A DNA stretch of 64,000 nucleotides from Bacillota bacterium. GTDB lineage: Bacteria > Bacillota > UBA4882 > UBA8346. The position numbers and the translations under genes are program-made. Below are positions 7,748-16,480 of this stretch, one piece after another. Position 1 is the stretch's first letter; every line of letters begins with the position of its first letter. The stretch lies in contig JARKQY010000055.1 of NCBI GenBank assembly GCA_029974635.1, positions 1 through 64,000 of the forward strand, given 5' to 3'. The notes beneath the pieces were generated by a model. It saw only the letters and a program-made list of their open reading frames with translations. It did no database searches and was not told the DNA's origin.

Positions 7748-9599
7748 GAATTTCACCCCTTGTAGAAAGCGTTTTACCGGCCTTCGACTTTACCTTGGAT
7801 TTTTTCCAATTTTCCAATCCGATGATGATACCTTCAACTTGATCCCAGAGTTCCTGGGCTGTATCCGGATTCAGCGTGGTTCCGGTAAAACAGTAGTAAT
7901 CGTATCGTTCAAAATAAGCTTTGATCTGCTCCAGGATCGCCGCAGGTATTCCTTTGGTCTCCAAAACTTCGACGACCTTCACCGTCATTCCCGCCGCCGG
8001 CAGGTTGAATTTCTCGCCCAAATATTGCCGGATGGTGAGGTGCAGCTCTTCCAGCAGTTCGGTAAACTGCCGGCCTTCTTTTAGCTCCCGGGCGGTTTTC
8101 AGACGCTGACTGGCTTTATTGGTGGCGCGTAGCGCGCGGGATTCGGGAGTATCCGCCAGCAGTAATTCCTGATTTTTACGATAGCAGAAGGCTCCCAGCA
8201 GTCCGATAACGGGGATCAACTGTAACAGCCAAAACCAAGTTTCTCCATAAAGCGGTTTGGGGTTGAACTGCATTTGGCCCGGATGGTCTTTAATATAGAT
8301 GATATCCTGTCCTAACTGCTCATCTTCTTCGGAAGCCGTTGCTCCGGATAACGTAGCGGCAGTATTGAAATTCGGGTTGGGTTTCACGGTGACCCGGATA
8401 GGGGCGGTTCTTGCTTCCCGGTAAACGCCGGCATCCGGGTCAAAATATGATAAGACCAGCGGACTGATCTGCTTAAGCTTAGGGTCCAGCGGAATTAGAA
8501 CCTGTTCAAAGGTGGCCTCATTCTCGGGATTTACGCCGGGTCCGGAGTTCTCTTTGCGTTGGGCGTCATACACCTTGAATCCGTCGGCAGTCGCCAACCG
8601 GGGAGGCATAATTGTCTTACAGTTCCCAGAGCCGGTTACAGTCATTTTTAGCGTAATCGGATCGCCCTGGAGCACTTCGGTAGGGCCGGCGGATGCGCTT
8701 AACTGAAAACGGCCGATTCCCCCCGAGAAGGCAGCGGGCCTGCCGGTATTCGGCAATGGAAGTACATTGAGTTTTGCGGAATTATTGCTATCAATCTGAA
8801 CGGTTCGTCGGACATAACCATCATCGAAATCAAAGAAACTGGAGACGCGTTTGCGGACCATTACATCGCAAACCATTTTTGCCGGGCCCAAGGTGAAAGC
8901 GCCGGTTTTAACCGGGGAAAGAGTTCCGGTAAATTCAGTCATCCGATAGAGCTGGCCGTCGATAGTCACATCACTCTCGCTGCTTTTGACTGGGGTATCC
9001 AGCAATACCTCGGATTGATTGAAATCAAGGGATCTAAGAGGCCCGTTGATGCGGACATCGCCCACATATATCCGGAATTTTACCGGAATCTTCTCGCCCA
9101 AATAGATTTTGGTTTTGGGAATGCTAAAAGTAAAGAACAACTGGGAATCGGTTTTGCCGGGATTGGGCGCGGCTCCTTGACTGTTGCCGGACGCATTTGT
9201 ACTGGCGGAGCCGCGGGCAACCGTCAGTTTGACGGTATTGGTGGATATTCGCTTCCCGCCGCTGGTTACTTCATAGGGACCTATGGTATAAGCACCCGGT
9301 TTGACGGCGGTAATGACATAGGTAAATACTTGAGTTGAAGATCGCTGGCCGTTAATAAGCTGGAAGCTGCTTGAAGAGCCCAGGTAATCGATTTTCAAAC
9401 CGTCCAGTTGATTGACTTCCGGTTGGTTCCCGGAAAAAGAATCAACGATAATCCGGAATTGAACAATATCACCAACAGAAATCCGCTCGGCCTCGATCTG
9501 AATGTTGGCCTCAGCCGCCCATCCGGGGAGCCCACCCAACCCCAATAATATGCAACCTGAAATGATGATAAAAATAAATTGCCGTAACCTTCGTTTCAT
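7734..9599 (-). CDS. batD: BatD-like protein, aerotolerance operon
   Basis: About 621 residues, matching the BatD family: a signal peptide ending near PGWAAEA, several immunoglobulin-like beta domains (motifs QFRIIVDS, FTYVITAVKPGAYTIGP, RMTEFTGTLSPVKTGAFTLGP), one C-terminal transmembrane helix (WFWLLQLIPVIGLLGAF), then a cytoplasmic helical tail. Most of it would lie outside the membrane. The start is uncertain: the ATG at 9599 is 12 nt from GGAG, a TTG at 9608 is only 3 nt away. The stop overlaps the batE-like gene. Partners are presumably the von Willebrand proteins BatA and BatB upstream. Confidence 0.85.
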   Translation of the reverse strand: MKRRLRQFIFIIISGCILLGLGGLPGWAAEANIQIEAERISVGDIVQFRIIVDSFSGNQPEVNQLDGLKIDYLGSSSSFQLINGQRSSTQVFTYVITAVKPGAYTIGPYEVTSGGKRISTNTVKLTVARGSASTNASGNSQGAAPNPGKTDSQLFFTFSIPKTKIYLGEKIPVKFRIYVGDVRINGPLRSLDFNQSEVLLDTPVKSSESDVTIDGQLYRMTEFTGTLSPVKTGAFTLGPAKMVCDVMVRKRVSSFFDFDDGYVRRTVQIDSNNSAKLNVLPLPNTGRPAAFSGGIGRFQLSASAGPTEVLQGDPITLKMTVTGSGNCKTIMPPRLATADGFKVYDAQRKENSGPGVNPENEATFEQVLIPLDPKLKQISPLVLSYFDPDAGVYREARTAPIRVTVKPNPNFNTAATLSGATASEEDEQLGQDIIYIKDHPGQMQFNPKPLYGETWFWLLQLIPVIGLLGAFCYRKNQELLLADTPESRALRATNKASQRLKTARELKEGRQFTELLEELHLTIRQYLGEKFNLPAAGMTVKVVEVLETKGIPAAILEQIKAYFERYDYYCFTGTTLNPDTAQELWDQVEGIIIGLENWKKSKVKSKAGKTLSTRGEIHGKN

Positions 9600-9625
9600 T
9601 TGAATCAATGTCTCCTTTGAAGTAG

Positions 9626-9677
9626 TATGGCGTTCATCTTGGATAATTTCATTAGTATTTATTTAGAGAACGCCATA
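9626..9677 (-). repeat. Intercistronic stem-loop between batC-like and batD genes
   Basis: A perfect 10-bp inverted repeat TATGGCGTTC/GAACGCCATA with a 32-nt loop, without a T run. It probably processes or stabilises the operon mRNA rather than terminating it. Confidence 0.5.
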
Positions 9678-9681
9678 GTAG

Positions 9682-10305
9682 TTACCAATCCTTATCCACC
9701 GGGGTGTCGGTGATGGGAACCTGGATTTTGAATTGTTCATCCTGTTTCGCCTGGTTCAACAAATTCTCGGCGTCATTTTGCGGTTCCGGTTTTTGCTGTT
9801 GCGGCTCGCTCTTTAACCGGATTCGGGCCAATTCATAGTTGTACTTGGCCGCCCGATCATTAGGATCGGCTTCGATGGCCTTGCGGTAGCTTTCCAAAGC
9901 GTTCCCGTACATGCCGTGAGTTTTATCGTCCTCGGCCTTGGAGGCCAATTTAAAGAAGGAATTGCCCAAATGATATTGACAATGGTTGCTGAAACGGTTT
10001 TTGGCCTGTGGATTCAGCTTTACCGGGGTTAATAGTTCATCCGCTTTTTTTAGCCCTTCGATAGCTTTCTGGTAATCTTCTTGCTGGTAATGGGGAAGAG
10101 CCTGATTGTGAGAAATATAGGGCGATTTGGGGTCATCCACCGCCATATCCTCATATATTTTCAGGGCCGGACCGTACTTACCATCATGAAACTGGTGATT
10201 GGCATAGGCCATGCGGATGGTTCCCCCCCATACCAGGTAAACCATCAAAGCCAATATCAGAAAGGATCCTATGCTAAACCAAATAATTTTGGCGGTTTTG
10301 GTCAC
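9682..10305 (-). CDS. TPR membrane protein, BatC-like
   Basis: 207 residues: one N-terminal transmembrane helix (about 8-30), then three TPR-like repeats (AYANHQFHDGKYGPALKIYEDM, QALPHYQQEDYQKAIEGLKKA, ALESYRKAIEADPNDRAAKYNYEL) and a Gln/Pro-rich tail ending VDKDW. TPR-only proteins at this place in Bat operons are called BatC. GTG start with GAGGAG 10 nt upstream. It is 13 bp from the batB-like stop. It likely acts as a scaffold facing the outside of the membrane. Confidence 0.75.
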   Translation of the reverse strand: MTKTAKIIWFSIGSFLILALMVYLVWGGTIRMAYANHQFHDGKYGPALKIYEDMAVDDPKSPYISHNQALPHYQQEDYQKAIEGLKKADELLTPVKLNPQAKNRFSNHCQYHLGNSFFKLASKAEDDKTHGMYGNALESYRKAIEADPNDRAAKYNYELARIRLKSEPQQQKPEPQNDAENLLNQAKQDEQFKIQVPITDTPVDKDW

Positions 10306-10318
10306 GTTCCAACACTCC

Positions 10319-11377
10319 TCAAGCTTTTAAAGTTTGCCGTTTATTGGAATTATGAAGGCGATCCCCGGTGATCGCTAGGGATTGCCGTTGAATACCCATT
10401 GCAAACTCGGCCAATAGCATGATCACGGCTAAAAATAACGGAATCTGATAGCGATCGATATATTTTTTCTGCCACTTGCTACTGATCTCTTTTTTATTGT
10501 ATCTAGCGAACCGGGAGTTGTATAATTCATCTAAACCAAGCGAGACTCCCGCGGCCCGGATGTAGGAACCACCGGTGGCCGAGGCGATATCCCGCAATAT
10601 TTTCTCATTCAAACTGGATTTTACTACATTGCCATCCTTATCTTTGAGATAGGAAGTATTGCCGTTTTTATCCCGGGTGATTATCAATTCTCCTTCCGGG
10701 CTGCCGATCCCGATGGTGTAAATGGTGATGTTGGCTTGAGCGGCTGCTTTGGCCTGGACCAGTGGTTCGCCTTCATGATTCTCACCGTCGGTGATGAGGA
10801 TGACAATTTTATTGCCGGACCCTGCGGCCAAAAACGCTTCTCTGGCATTGGAAATGGCGGGTCCGATAGCGGTTCCGCCCCGGGGAATGGTATTCACATC
10901 CAACGAATCAAGAGCGCCTTGAAACGCGCTATAATCCAAGGTTAGCGGGCAGGCCAGGAAACTGGTGCCGGCAAAAGCGATGAGTCCGATTTTGTTACCC
11001 TCAATTCGGTTTAAAAAATCGGTCAACGCCAGCTTGGTTCTGTCTAAGCGGTTTGGTTTGATATCGGTAGCCATCATGCTTTTTGAGGTATCGATGGCAA
11101 AAATGATTTCCAAGCCCTGTGTTTTAAGTTCCTGCCAGCGGTAACCCCATCCGGGTCCGCATAATGCAAATATTAATAATAGTAAACCTGAGATGCGCAT
11201 TATTCTTTGCCAAAAACGCAATTTCTGTCCGGAGTAATCAACCACTTTCGGCAATAAGGATTTGGCGGCGAAGGATTCCAAATCGCGATTGGCCCGGCGC
11301 TGAACCATCAGGTAAAATATGATTAAAAATAAGGGGATAGGCATCAAAAGTGCGTATAAAGGATGAATTAAATTCAT
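10319..11377 (-). CDS. batB: BatB-like von Willebrand factor A membrane protein
   Basis: 352 residues. N-terminal helices (about 8-25 and 60-78) and one C-terminal helix bracket a VWA domain (about 88-300). The metal-ion-dependent adhesion site is intact: DTSKS near residue 95, then the threonine-containing RGGTAIGPAIS and ITDGENHEGEP. Such domains bind a divalent cation and mediate protein-protein contacts. The start overlaps the end of the batA-like gene by 4 bp. The C-terminal stretch after the last helix is short. Confidence 0.85.
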   Translation of the reverse strand: MNLIHPLYALLMPIPLFLIIFYLMVQRRANRDLESFAAKSLLPKVVDYSGQKLRFWQRIMRISGLLLLIFALCGPGWGYRWQELKTQGLEIIFAIDTSKSMMATDIKPNRLDRTKLALTDFLNRIEGNKIGLIAFAGTSFLACPLTLDYSAFQGALDSLDVNTIPRGGTAIGPAISNAREAFLAAGSGNKIVILITDGENHEGEPLVQAKAAAQANITIYTIGIGSPEGELIITRDKNGNTSYLKDKDGNVVKSSLNEKILRDIASATGGSYIRAAGVSLGLDELYNSRFARYNKKEISSKWQKKYIDRYQIPLFLAVIMLLAEFAMGIQRQSLAITGDRLHNSNKRQTLKA

Positions 11378-12372
11378 GGCAATCTCCTGAGCACAGTATT
11401 TGCGAAAATGGTTTCCGCCAATAATAAGATCAGGGCGGCGAGTAAAAAGTACGGATACAGGTCCAGATGTTCGCGATAACGGGGCGCTTCCATCATGGTC
11501 TTCGCCAGCCGGTCAATTTGTTGGAAGATATTGGTGAGGCTTTGAGTATCGGTGGCCCGGAAATAACGTCCTCTGGCAGTGGCGGCGATCTTTTTCAGCA
11601 ATGCCTCATCCAGATCGACTTTCATGGATTGATAGACCTTCCGGCCGAATTGATCAAATGCCGGATAGGGAGCAAATCCTTTCGAACCCGCCCCCACCGT
11701 ATATACGATGGCTCCCATGGCCCTGGCCGCTTCAGCGGCTGCTTCGGGGGCGATTTGACCCGCATTGTTCACCCCATCGGTTAATAACACAATTACTTTG
11801 CTCTTGGCCGTGGATTCCCGCAGCCGGTTGACGCCGGCTGCAAGAGCTGAACCGATAGCGGTTCCATCCTCAATCATCCCGGCCTTGACTTCATCCAAAC
11901 GGGAAATACACCAGTGATGATCCCAGGTAATGGGAGATAAAATATACGGCCGGCCGGAAAACACCACGATTCCGATACGGTCGTTGGGACGCCGTTCGAT
12001 AAAATCCCTGGTTACTGATTTGACGACTTCCAGCCGGTTGGTCTGAGTCCCTTTGATTTTAAAATCCTCCGCCAGCATGCTGGTGGAAACATCCAGCACC
12101 ATCACGATATCGACACCTTCCCGGCGGATCAGGGAACCTTTTAAGCCGATTTGAGGCCGCGCCAAGCCGATGATGGCCAATATCAAGGCAATGGTCATCA
12201 CTATCGGCAAAGCTTCCAGCCCCTGGACTTTCCAGGTTGATCCCCCGCTTTTTACCAGTGAAGTATCGGAATAAACAATGGTTCCCGGTAAACGGCGCCG
12301 TTTGATGAAGTACCATATTACGGGAGGAATAACTAATAGTATTAAGAAAAGCGGATCTTTGAAGCTGATCAT
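11374..12372 (-). CDS. batA: BatA-like von Willebrand factor A membrane protein
   Basis: 332 residues with the typical BatA layout: an N-terminal BatA-type segment (FKDPLFLILLVIPPVIWYF), a second helix (about 55-72), a VWA domain with MIDAS residues DVSTS, DGTAIGSALAAG and LLTDGVNNAG, and a C-terminal helix (YPYFLLAALILLLAETIF). Both ends overlap neighbours by 4 bp, so translation is coupled. GAGGAG is 7 nt before the ATG. It is presumed to work with BatB and the MoxR ATPase as a membrane-associated metal-dependent complex; the biochemical activity of Bat proteins is not settled. Confidence 0.87.
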   Translation of the reverse strand: MISFKDPLFLILLVIPPVIWYFIKRRRLPGTIVYSDTSLVKSGGSTWKVQGLEALPIVMTIALILAIIGLARPQIGLKGSLIRREGVDIVMVLDVSTSMLAEDFKIKGTQTNRLEVVKSVTRDFIERRPNDRIGIVVFSGRPYILSPITWDHHWCISRLDEVKAGMIEDGTAIGSALAAGVNRLRESTAKSKVIVLLTDGVNNAGQIAPEAAAEAARAMGAIVYTVGAGSKGFAPYPAFDQFGRKVYQSMKVDLDEALLKKIAATARGRYFRATDTQSLTNIFQQIDRLAKTMMEAPRYREHLDLYPYFLLAALILLLAETIFANTVLRRLP

Positions 12373-13481
12373 GATACCTGCTCCTCAAGGTTTTCGGTTT
12401 GTTTCGTTTGATCAAATCCGGTTTGCGGCTCACTTTCCGTACCTGGAACATCTTTGGTAGATTCAATCAATTGCTGGATAAGGTTCAAAGCCCGTTCCGC
12501 CTCCTCCAATACCGGCAGATGCTTGGCGAATTTCACTAAATCGGAGGAGTTCATAAAATCCTTGATAATCATTTCAAATTCCAATTGTAAACGATGGCTG
12601 GTGCTTAAATAGGTTAAAAATTCCTCGGTGGTCATCTCCAGCGCTCGGATTTGGAAACGGTTCTCCATATATTCCCGGAGGCATTCGCTAAGTTCGCTGT
12701 AATAGGTTTTAAAATCGCCGCGCGCCAGATAATTGTTATTCCGGATGGCCTCCAGATGGCGTAACGCAATGATGTGGGCCGGTTCAAGCGGGGTGGTTCC
12801 CGTTCCAAACTCCGGTTCTTTTTGAGCTGCCATTCTGCGGAGTGTTCTGATCAAGAACCACACGAAAACCAGGAGCAGAATACCGGCCAAATACCACCAT
12901 AGGAGCTGATAGCGGGGCGGCAGCCCCACTGGTCCTTTTGGGCCTTTAATATCCAGCTTTAATAATTGTTCTTCGGTTCTATTTGCCGGTAAAAGGGAAC
13001 TAATCTTAATCTTGCGTCCGGTAACGGTAAAATATCCCGCATCTTTCGAATTATACTGATAATTCACCTTAAATGAAGGTATATCAAAAGTGCCGATTTC
13101 CCATGAGGTGACCAGGAAACGCAGTTTAAAAACCTGGCCGTCCCGGCGGCGTTCGTATACCGGTTTGGACCGGTCTTTGATTTGAAAGACCCGGGAATTG
13201 ATTTCGGCAAGATCTGGTGCTGGATACGTAACTCCGGTCTTTGATTCCACTGTAAGTGTAATGGGTATTAGATCTCCGATATAAAAAGGTCCGGGGGAAT
13301 CCAGCGAGATACTGCCTTTTATTTGTTCATCCGGTTTTAAGGTTAAAGGTTTGGGAAATAAATAGTTTATCACCGCCCAGATCAGCACACCGGCGGCTAT
13401 AACGATCAGTACCAAGCCAATTGTAAGAATCAGAACGTTCCATTTGGGTTGTTTTTTGACAAACGCATTTGATTCCGACAT
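12369..13481 (-). CDS. Membrane protein of the Bat operon (DUF4381/BatD-related)
   Basis: 370 residues. One N-terminal helix (about 18-45), an extracytoplasmic beta-rich region (about 50-190; FYIGDLIPITLTVESKTG, LRFLVTSWEIGTFDIPSF), a second helix (about 205-222), and a cytoplasmic helical part containing YYSELSECLREYMENRF and RALEMTTEEFL, which resembles DUF4381 and the BatD C-terminus. It overlaps batA by 4 bp and follows the DUF58 gene by 14 bp. The function is unknown; position and architecture suggest a membrane component of the MoxR/VWA complex. Confidence 0.72.
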   Translation of the reverse strand: MSESNAFVKKQPKWNVLILTIGLVLIVIAAGVLIWAVINYLFPKPLTLKPDEQIKGSISLDSPGPFYIGDLIPITLTVESKTGVTYPAPDLAEINSRVFQIKDRSKPVYERRRDGQVFKLRFLVTSWEIGTFDIPSFKVNYQYNSKDAGYFTVTGRKIKISSLLPANRTEEQLLKLDIKGPKGPVGLPPRYQLLWWYLAGILLLVFVWFLIRTLRRMAAQKEPEFGTGTTPLEPAHIIALRHLEAIRNNNYLARGDFKTYYSELSECLREYMENRFQIRALEMTTEEFLTYLSTSHRLQLEFEMIIKDFMNSSDLVKFAKHLPVLEEAERALNLIQQLIESTKDVPGTESEPQTGFDQTKQTENLEEQVS

Positions 13482-13495
13482 GAATACTCCCTCAA

Positions 13496-14374
13496 TTAAT
13501 GAAACCTCTTCTGCCGTTTTAAAAACATTTTTTGCAGCGGTTCCAGATATGATTTATCGGTTGATACTTCCACAAGGTCAATTTTGTTGCGTTTAAAAAG
13601 CATTGCGGTCTCATTAAAACGTTGCAATGCATTACGTTTGATTGTTTCCCGGACTGTAAAGGATGATGTATCCACTATAACCCGGGTTTTCGATTCAGAA
13701 TCCAGGAGATCAACGAGGCCGATATCCGGAAGATCAAACTCCTTGGGATCAGTGATATTGATCGCAATCAGGTCGTGATGCTTCACGATGCTTTTTAGTG
13801 GCTTTTCAAAACCGCCCGTCAGGAAATCGGAGATTAAAAAAACGATGCTGCGGTGTTTGACAGCCTTGTTGATAAAGTTCAAAGCCTCGGAAATATCGGT
13901 TCCAACTCCGGTGGGCTGGTAGGCCAATATTTCCCGCACCACCCGCAAAACATGGTTGCGTCCTTTTTGGGGCGGCAGGTACAGTTCGCAGGTATCGCTG
14001 AATATTAACAAGCCCACCTTATCACTATTCTTAATAGCCAGGAAGGCGAGGAGTGCGGAAATTTCAGCTGCCAGATCGCTTTTTAGAGTGTTCACCGTAC
14101 CGAAACGCTGTGAAGCGCTTAAATCCACCATCAGAATCACAGTTAGTTCCCGCTCTTCCACAAACCGTTTGATAAACGGATCACCGGTCCGGGCAGTAAC
14201 ATTCCAGTCGATGGAACGGATATCGTCCCCGGGTATATACTGACGGACTTCATTAAACTCTATTCCGACGCCTTTAAAAGCGCTTACGTAATGGCCGGAT
14301 ACCACATCGTTGCTTAAGCGGGCGACTTTCAGTTGAATCCGTTTCACTTTTTTCAAAATTTCCTTCGGCAGCAC
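13496..14374 (-). CDS. DUF58 domain protein, MoxR partner
   Basis: 292 residues, soluble. The DUF58 signature is clear: GVGIEFNEVRQYIPGDDIRSIDWNVTAR-type text near residues 35-60, followed by a VWA-like domain with VDLSASQRFGT (MIDAS-like D-x-S-x-S), which fits the family. GTG start with GAGAGG 8 nt upstream. It lies about 200 bp after moxR, an unusually long internal gap that contains a dispersed repeat. DUF58 proteins accompany MoxR ATPases in most bacteria; the role is probably chaperone-like assembly. Confidence 0.85.
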   Translation of the reverse strand: MLPKEILKKVKRIQLKVARLSNDVVSGHYVSAFKGVGIEFNEVRQYIPGDDIRSIDWNVTARTGDPFIKRFVEERELTVILMVDLSASQRFGTVNTLKSDLAAEISALLAFLAIKNSDKVGLLIFSDTCELYLPPQKGRNHVLRVVREILAYQPTGVGTDISEALNFINKAVKHRSIVFLISDFLTGGFEKPLKSIVKHHDLIAINITDPKEFDLPDIGLVDLLDSESKTRVIVDTSSFTVRETIKRNALQRFNETAMLFKRNKIDLVEVSTDKSYLEPLQKMFLKRQKRFH

Positions 14375-14450
14375 GGTAACAGCCTCTCTTTCAATTACTA
14401 CAACAAAAATATATTTGGATCAAGTTAGCCAAAGAGTATTTTTTAGACGG

Positions 14451-14480
14451 AATGAACGGGATTTACAGGATTAAAATCTG
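14451..14480 (-). repeat. Dispersed AATCCTGT-type repeat
   Basis: On the - strand this gap reads ATTTTAATCCTGTAAATCC, a member of a word family seen in four other intergenic gaps (42169, 48391, 53371, 54959). It lies in the 199-bp gap between moxR and the DUF58 gene. Confidence 0.6.
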
Positions 14481-14573
14481 AAAAAGACGATTATAATGCT
14501 TCATTAAGCTAAGCTTAATATCAATAATCCCGTTATCCAGTAAATAATAGTTGTATGATTTCGTTTGATCCGT

Positions 14574-15563
14574 TTAGGGAACCTCGACTTCATCAAAAAC
14601 TTTCTTAATCAGATCATCCACGGTGATTTCACTGGCCTCAGCTTCGTAGTTCAAAATAATCCGGTGTCGTAAAATATCGGGGCCAATCATCTTGATATCA
14701 TTGGGAACCACGTAACCTCGGCCTTGAATGAAAGCGTAAGCTTTGGACGCAATGGCCAGGCTGATGGTAGCGCGGGGAGAAGCTCCAAACTCGATATATT
14801 CGGCAATATCCAGGTTGTATTTGGAAGGTTCGCGGGTGGCGACGATGAGATTGACAATGTAATCCTTCACCTTGGCATCCATATATATCTGGTCCACCAC
14901 TCGCCGGACTTCCAGGATTTCCTGCGGCGTAACCACTGGAGTGATGTCCAGGGAACGGGAGGTTTGGGCCATACGCTCCATGATTTGCATTTCTTCTTCC
15001 TTGGTGGGATAACTGATCTTCAATTTGAGCATGAACCGGTCCAGTTGGGCTTCCGGCAATGGATATGTTCCTTGTTGTTCGATGGGATTTTGGGTAGCCA
15101 ATACCATGAATGGTTGTGGCAATGGGTAAGTATTTTCACCGATGGTTACCTGTTTTTCCTCCATGGCCTCCAGTAAAGCGCTCTGCACTTTGGCGGGAGC
15201 CCGGTTGATTTCATCGGCCAGAACGATTTGGGCGAATATGGGTCCCTTCTTGGTGGTGAAGTTTCCGGATTGAGGATTATAGATGAGTGTTCCGATTAAA
15301 TCTGCGGGCAACAAGTCCGGCGTAAACTGAATCCGTTGGAAATCAGCTTTTACTGATGCAGCCAAGCTTTTAACAGCCAAGGTTTTGGCTAGCCCCGGCA
15401 CTCCTTCCAACAACACGTGGCCATTGGCCAGGAGACCGAGTAATAAACCGTTGATTAACTTTTCCTGACCGACAACGACGGTTCCAATTTGGGTTCGGAG
15501 TTTGGCAATGAATTCGCTTTTTGATTTGATGGCTTCGTTAATCGCTGCAAGACCTTCCGGCAT
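14574..15563 (-). CDS. MoxR family AAA+ ATPase
   Basis: 329 residues. Walker A GVPGLAKTLAVKSLA near residue 54, Walker B VLADEINRAPAKVQ with the MoxR-typical insert EAMEEKQVTIG, sensor ATQNPIEQQGTYPLPEAQLDRF, and a C-terminal lid with FGASPRATI. It is the first gene of the Bat operon, with AGGAGGTC 7 nt before the ATG. It supplies ATP hydrolysis for the VWA proteins downstream; in characterised systems MoxR/VWA pairs activate metalloenzymes or remodel envelope complexes. Confidence 0.92.
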   Translation of the reverse strand: MPEGLAAINEAIKSKSEFIAKLRTQIGTVVVGQEKLINGLLLGLLANGHVLLEGVPGLAKTLAVKSLAASVKADFQRIQFTPDLLPADLIGTLIYNPQSGNFTTKKGPIFAQIVLADEINRAPAKVQSALLEAMEEKQVTIGENTYPLPQPFMVLATQNPIEQQGTYPLPEAQLDRFMLKLKISYPTKEEEMQIMERMAQTSRSLDITPVVTPQEILEVRRVVDQIYMDAKVKDYIVNLIVATREPSKYNLDIAEYIEFGASPRATISLAIASKAYAFIQGRGYVVPNDIKMIGPDILRHRIILNYEAEASEITVDDLIKKVFDEVEVP

Positions 15564-15879
15564 GTAAAAAGACCTCCTAAAATATGAGTTTAGTGGGATG
15601 GAATCCAGTCAGACAAACGGATATTAATGAAAAAAGCTATGAAAAACTATTCTTGCTGAAAATATTTCAGAAATCTTGTTTCATAGCATTCTTTTACAAG
15701 AAGAGCGATACCTCTCATGAAAGTGAGTTTTATCACAAATCTTTTGATTCTGCGGAAATAATTACCGCTATGTATTAACGTATGTAATATCGGCTTAGTT
15801 TCAATTTTAGCACAGATCTTTACAAATTGAAAAGGAATTGATAAATGCGCCTTAATATTTGTTATAATTCATGATTTGG
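15564..15879. other. Intergenic region upstream of moxR
   Basis: A 316-bp AT-rich stretch. It holds the moxR ribosome-binding site, the candidate - strand promoter and, on the + strand, TTGATA...TATAAT (15838-15868) with a 19-nt spacer that has no obvious + strand gene nearby. A 64-codon + strand ORF here lacks protein-like composition and a ribosome-binding site. Confidence 0.5.
15804..15832 (-). promoter_or_regulatory. Candidate promoter of the Bat operon
   Basis: On the - strand, TTTCAA (15827-15832), a 17-nt spacer and TAAAAT (15804-15809) preceded by TG, an extended -10. It would give a leader of about 240 nt before moxR. No other site stands out. Confidence 0.35.
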
Positions 15880-16148
15880 TTAAGTTCCCTCCGGTTTTTG
15901 GGCCGAATTTGGCTTGAATTTGAATATCCCTAACTGACTAATCAGATCGATTCGTTTGGAATTAGGTATTTGTAAGAGCCGTTTGATACTTTTTTCATTA
16001 AACCAACCCAAAATGCATGATCCCAAACCTTCTCCGCTGCCTGTAAACAAAAATGCTCAGCACACTTTTCAATCTTTGCGCGTTCAACGGGCTGTTCGGA
16101 ATAATCCCGTACACTCTGTCGCATTTTCACCAAATTAAGAAAATCCAT
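15880..16148 (-). pseudogene. Nitroreductase pseudogene (internal deletion plus frameshift)
   Basis: The first 30 codons from the ATG at 16148 read MDFLNLVKMRQSVRDYSEQP..., a textbook nitroreductase N-terminus. They then run directly into AEHFCLQAAE, normally found over 100 residues later, so the FMN-binding middle has been deleted. Immediately afterwards a one-base shift moves the C-terminus into another frame, where GLGSCILGWFNEKSIKRLLQ and IPNSKRIDLIS continue to a stop at 15880. Together these are two separate lesions, so the product cannot be functional. Upstream in-frame codons (to 16226) show no nitroreductase similarity. Confidence 0.85.
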
Positions 16149-16351
16149 GGCAATGACCCCCGGTTCGATTTTGTTCATAGTAATTACCCAATAATTTTCG
16201 ACATCCAGCCGGGTCTTTCCTGCCAATTTATATTCCAGAATTTGGAATAATTATATGGCTTTGACATCTTTCGTTGCAGTACTAAAAACTTTTATTATGG
16301 ATTAAACTCCCATGCCTGTTGAACACAACTAAACGAAAAGGAGTATTCCAA

Positions 16352-16435
16352 ATGCAAAAAAATGCCGATTATTATATAATTGAAATAAATCCAATGATGC
16401 CTGCATCCGAAAAACAATCGGAACATGTAACTTGA
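16352..16435 (+). CDS. Possible 27-residue peptide
   Basis: A short ORF with an excellent ribosome-binding site (AAAAGGAG, 8 nt before the ATG). It would encode a peptide with DYYIIEINP in the middle, a string recalling the metal-binding E-x-N-P region of ATP-grasp enzymes, and a polar tail ending in SEHVT. It lies 46 bp upstream of the aminopeptidase. It could be a leader peptide, a remnant or chance; no family is recognised. Confidence 0.25.
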   Translation: MQKNADYYIIEINPMMPASEKQSEHVT

Positions 16436-16480
16436 ACATGCTTTAAGTGAGACTGGTTTTTAAAAAAAGGAGGATTACCC

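Noticed and set aside
15584..15778. A 64-codon + strand ORF upstream of moxR
   Set aside because: No ribosome-binding site and no protein-like pattern; it lies in the moxR leader.
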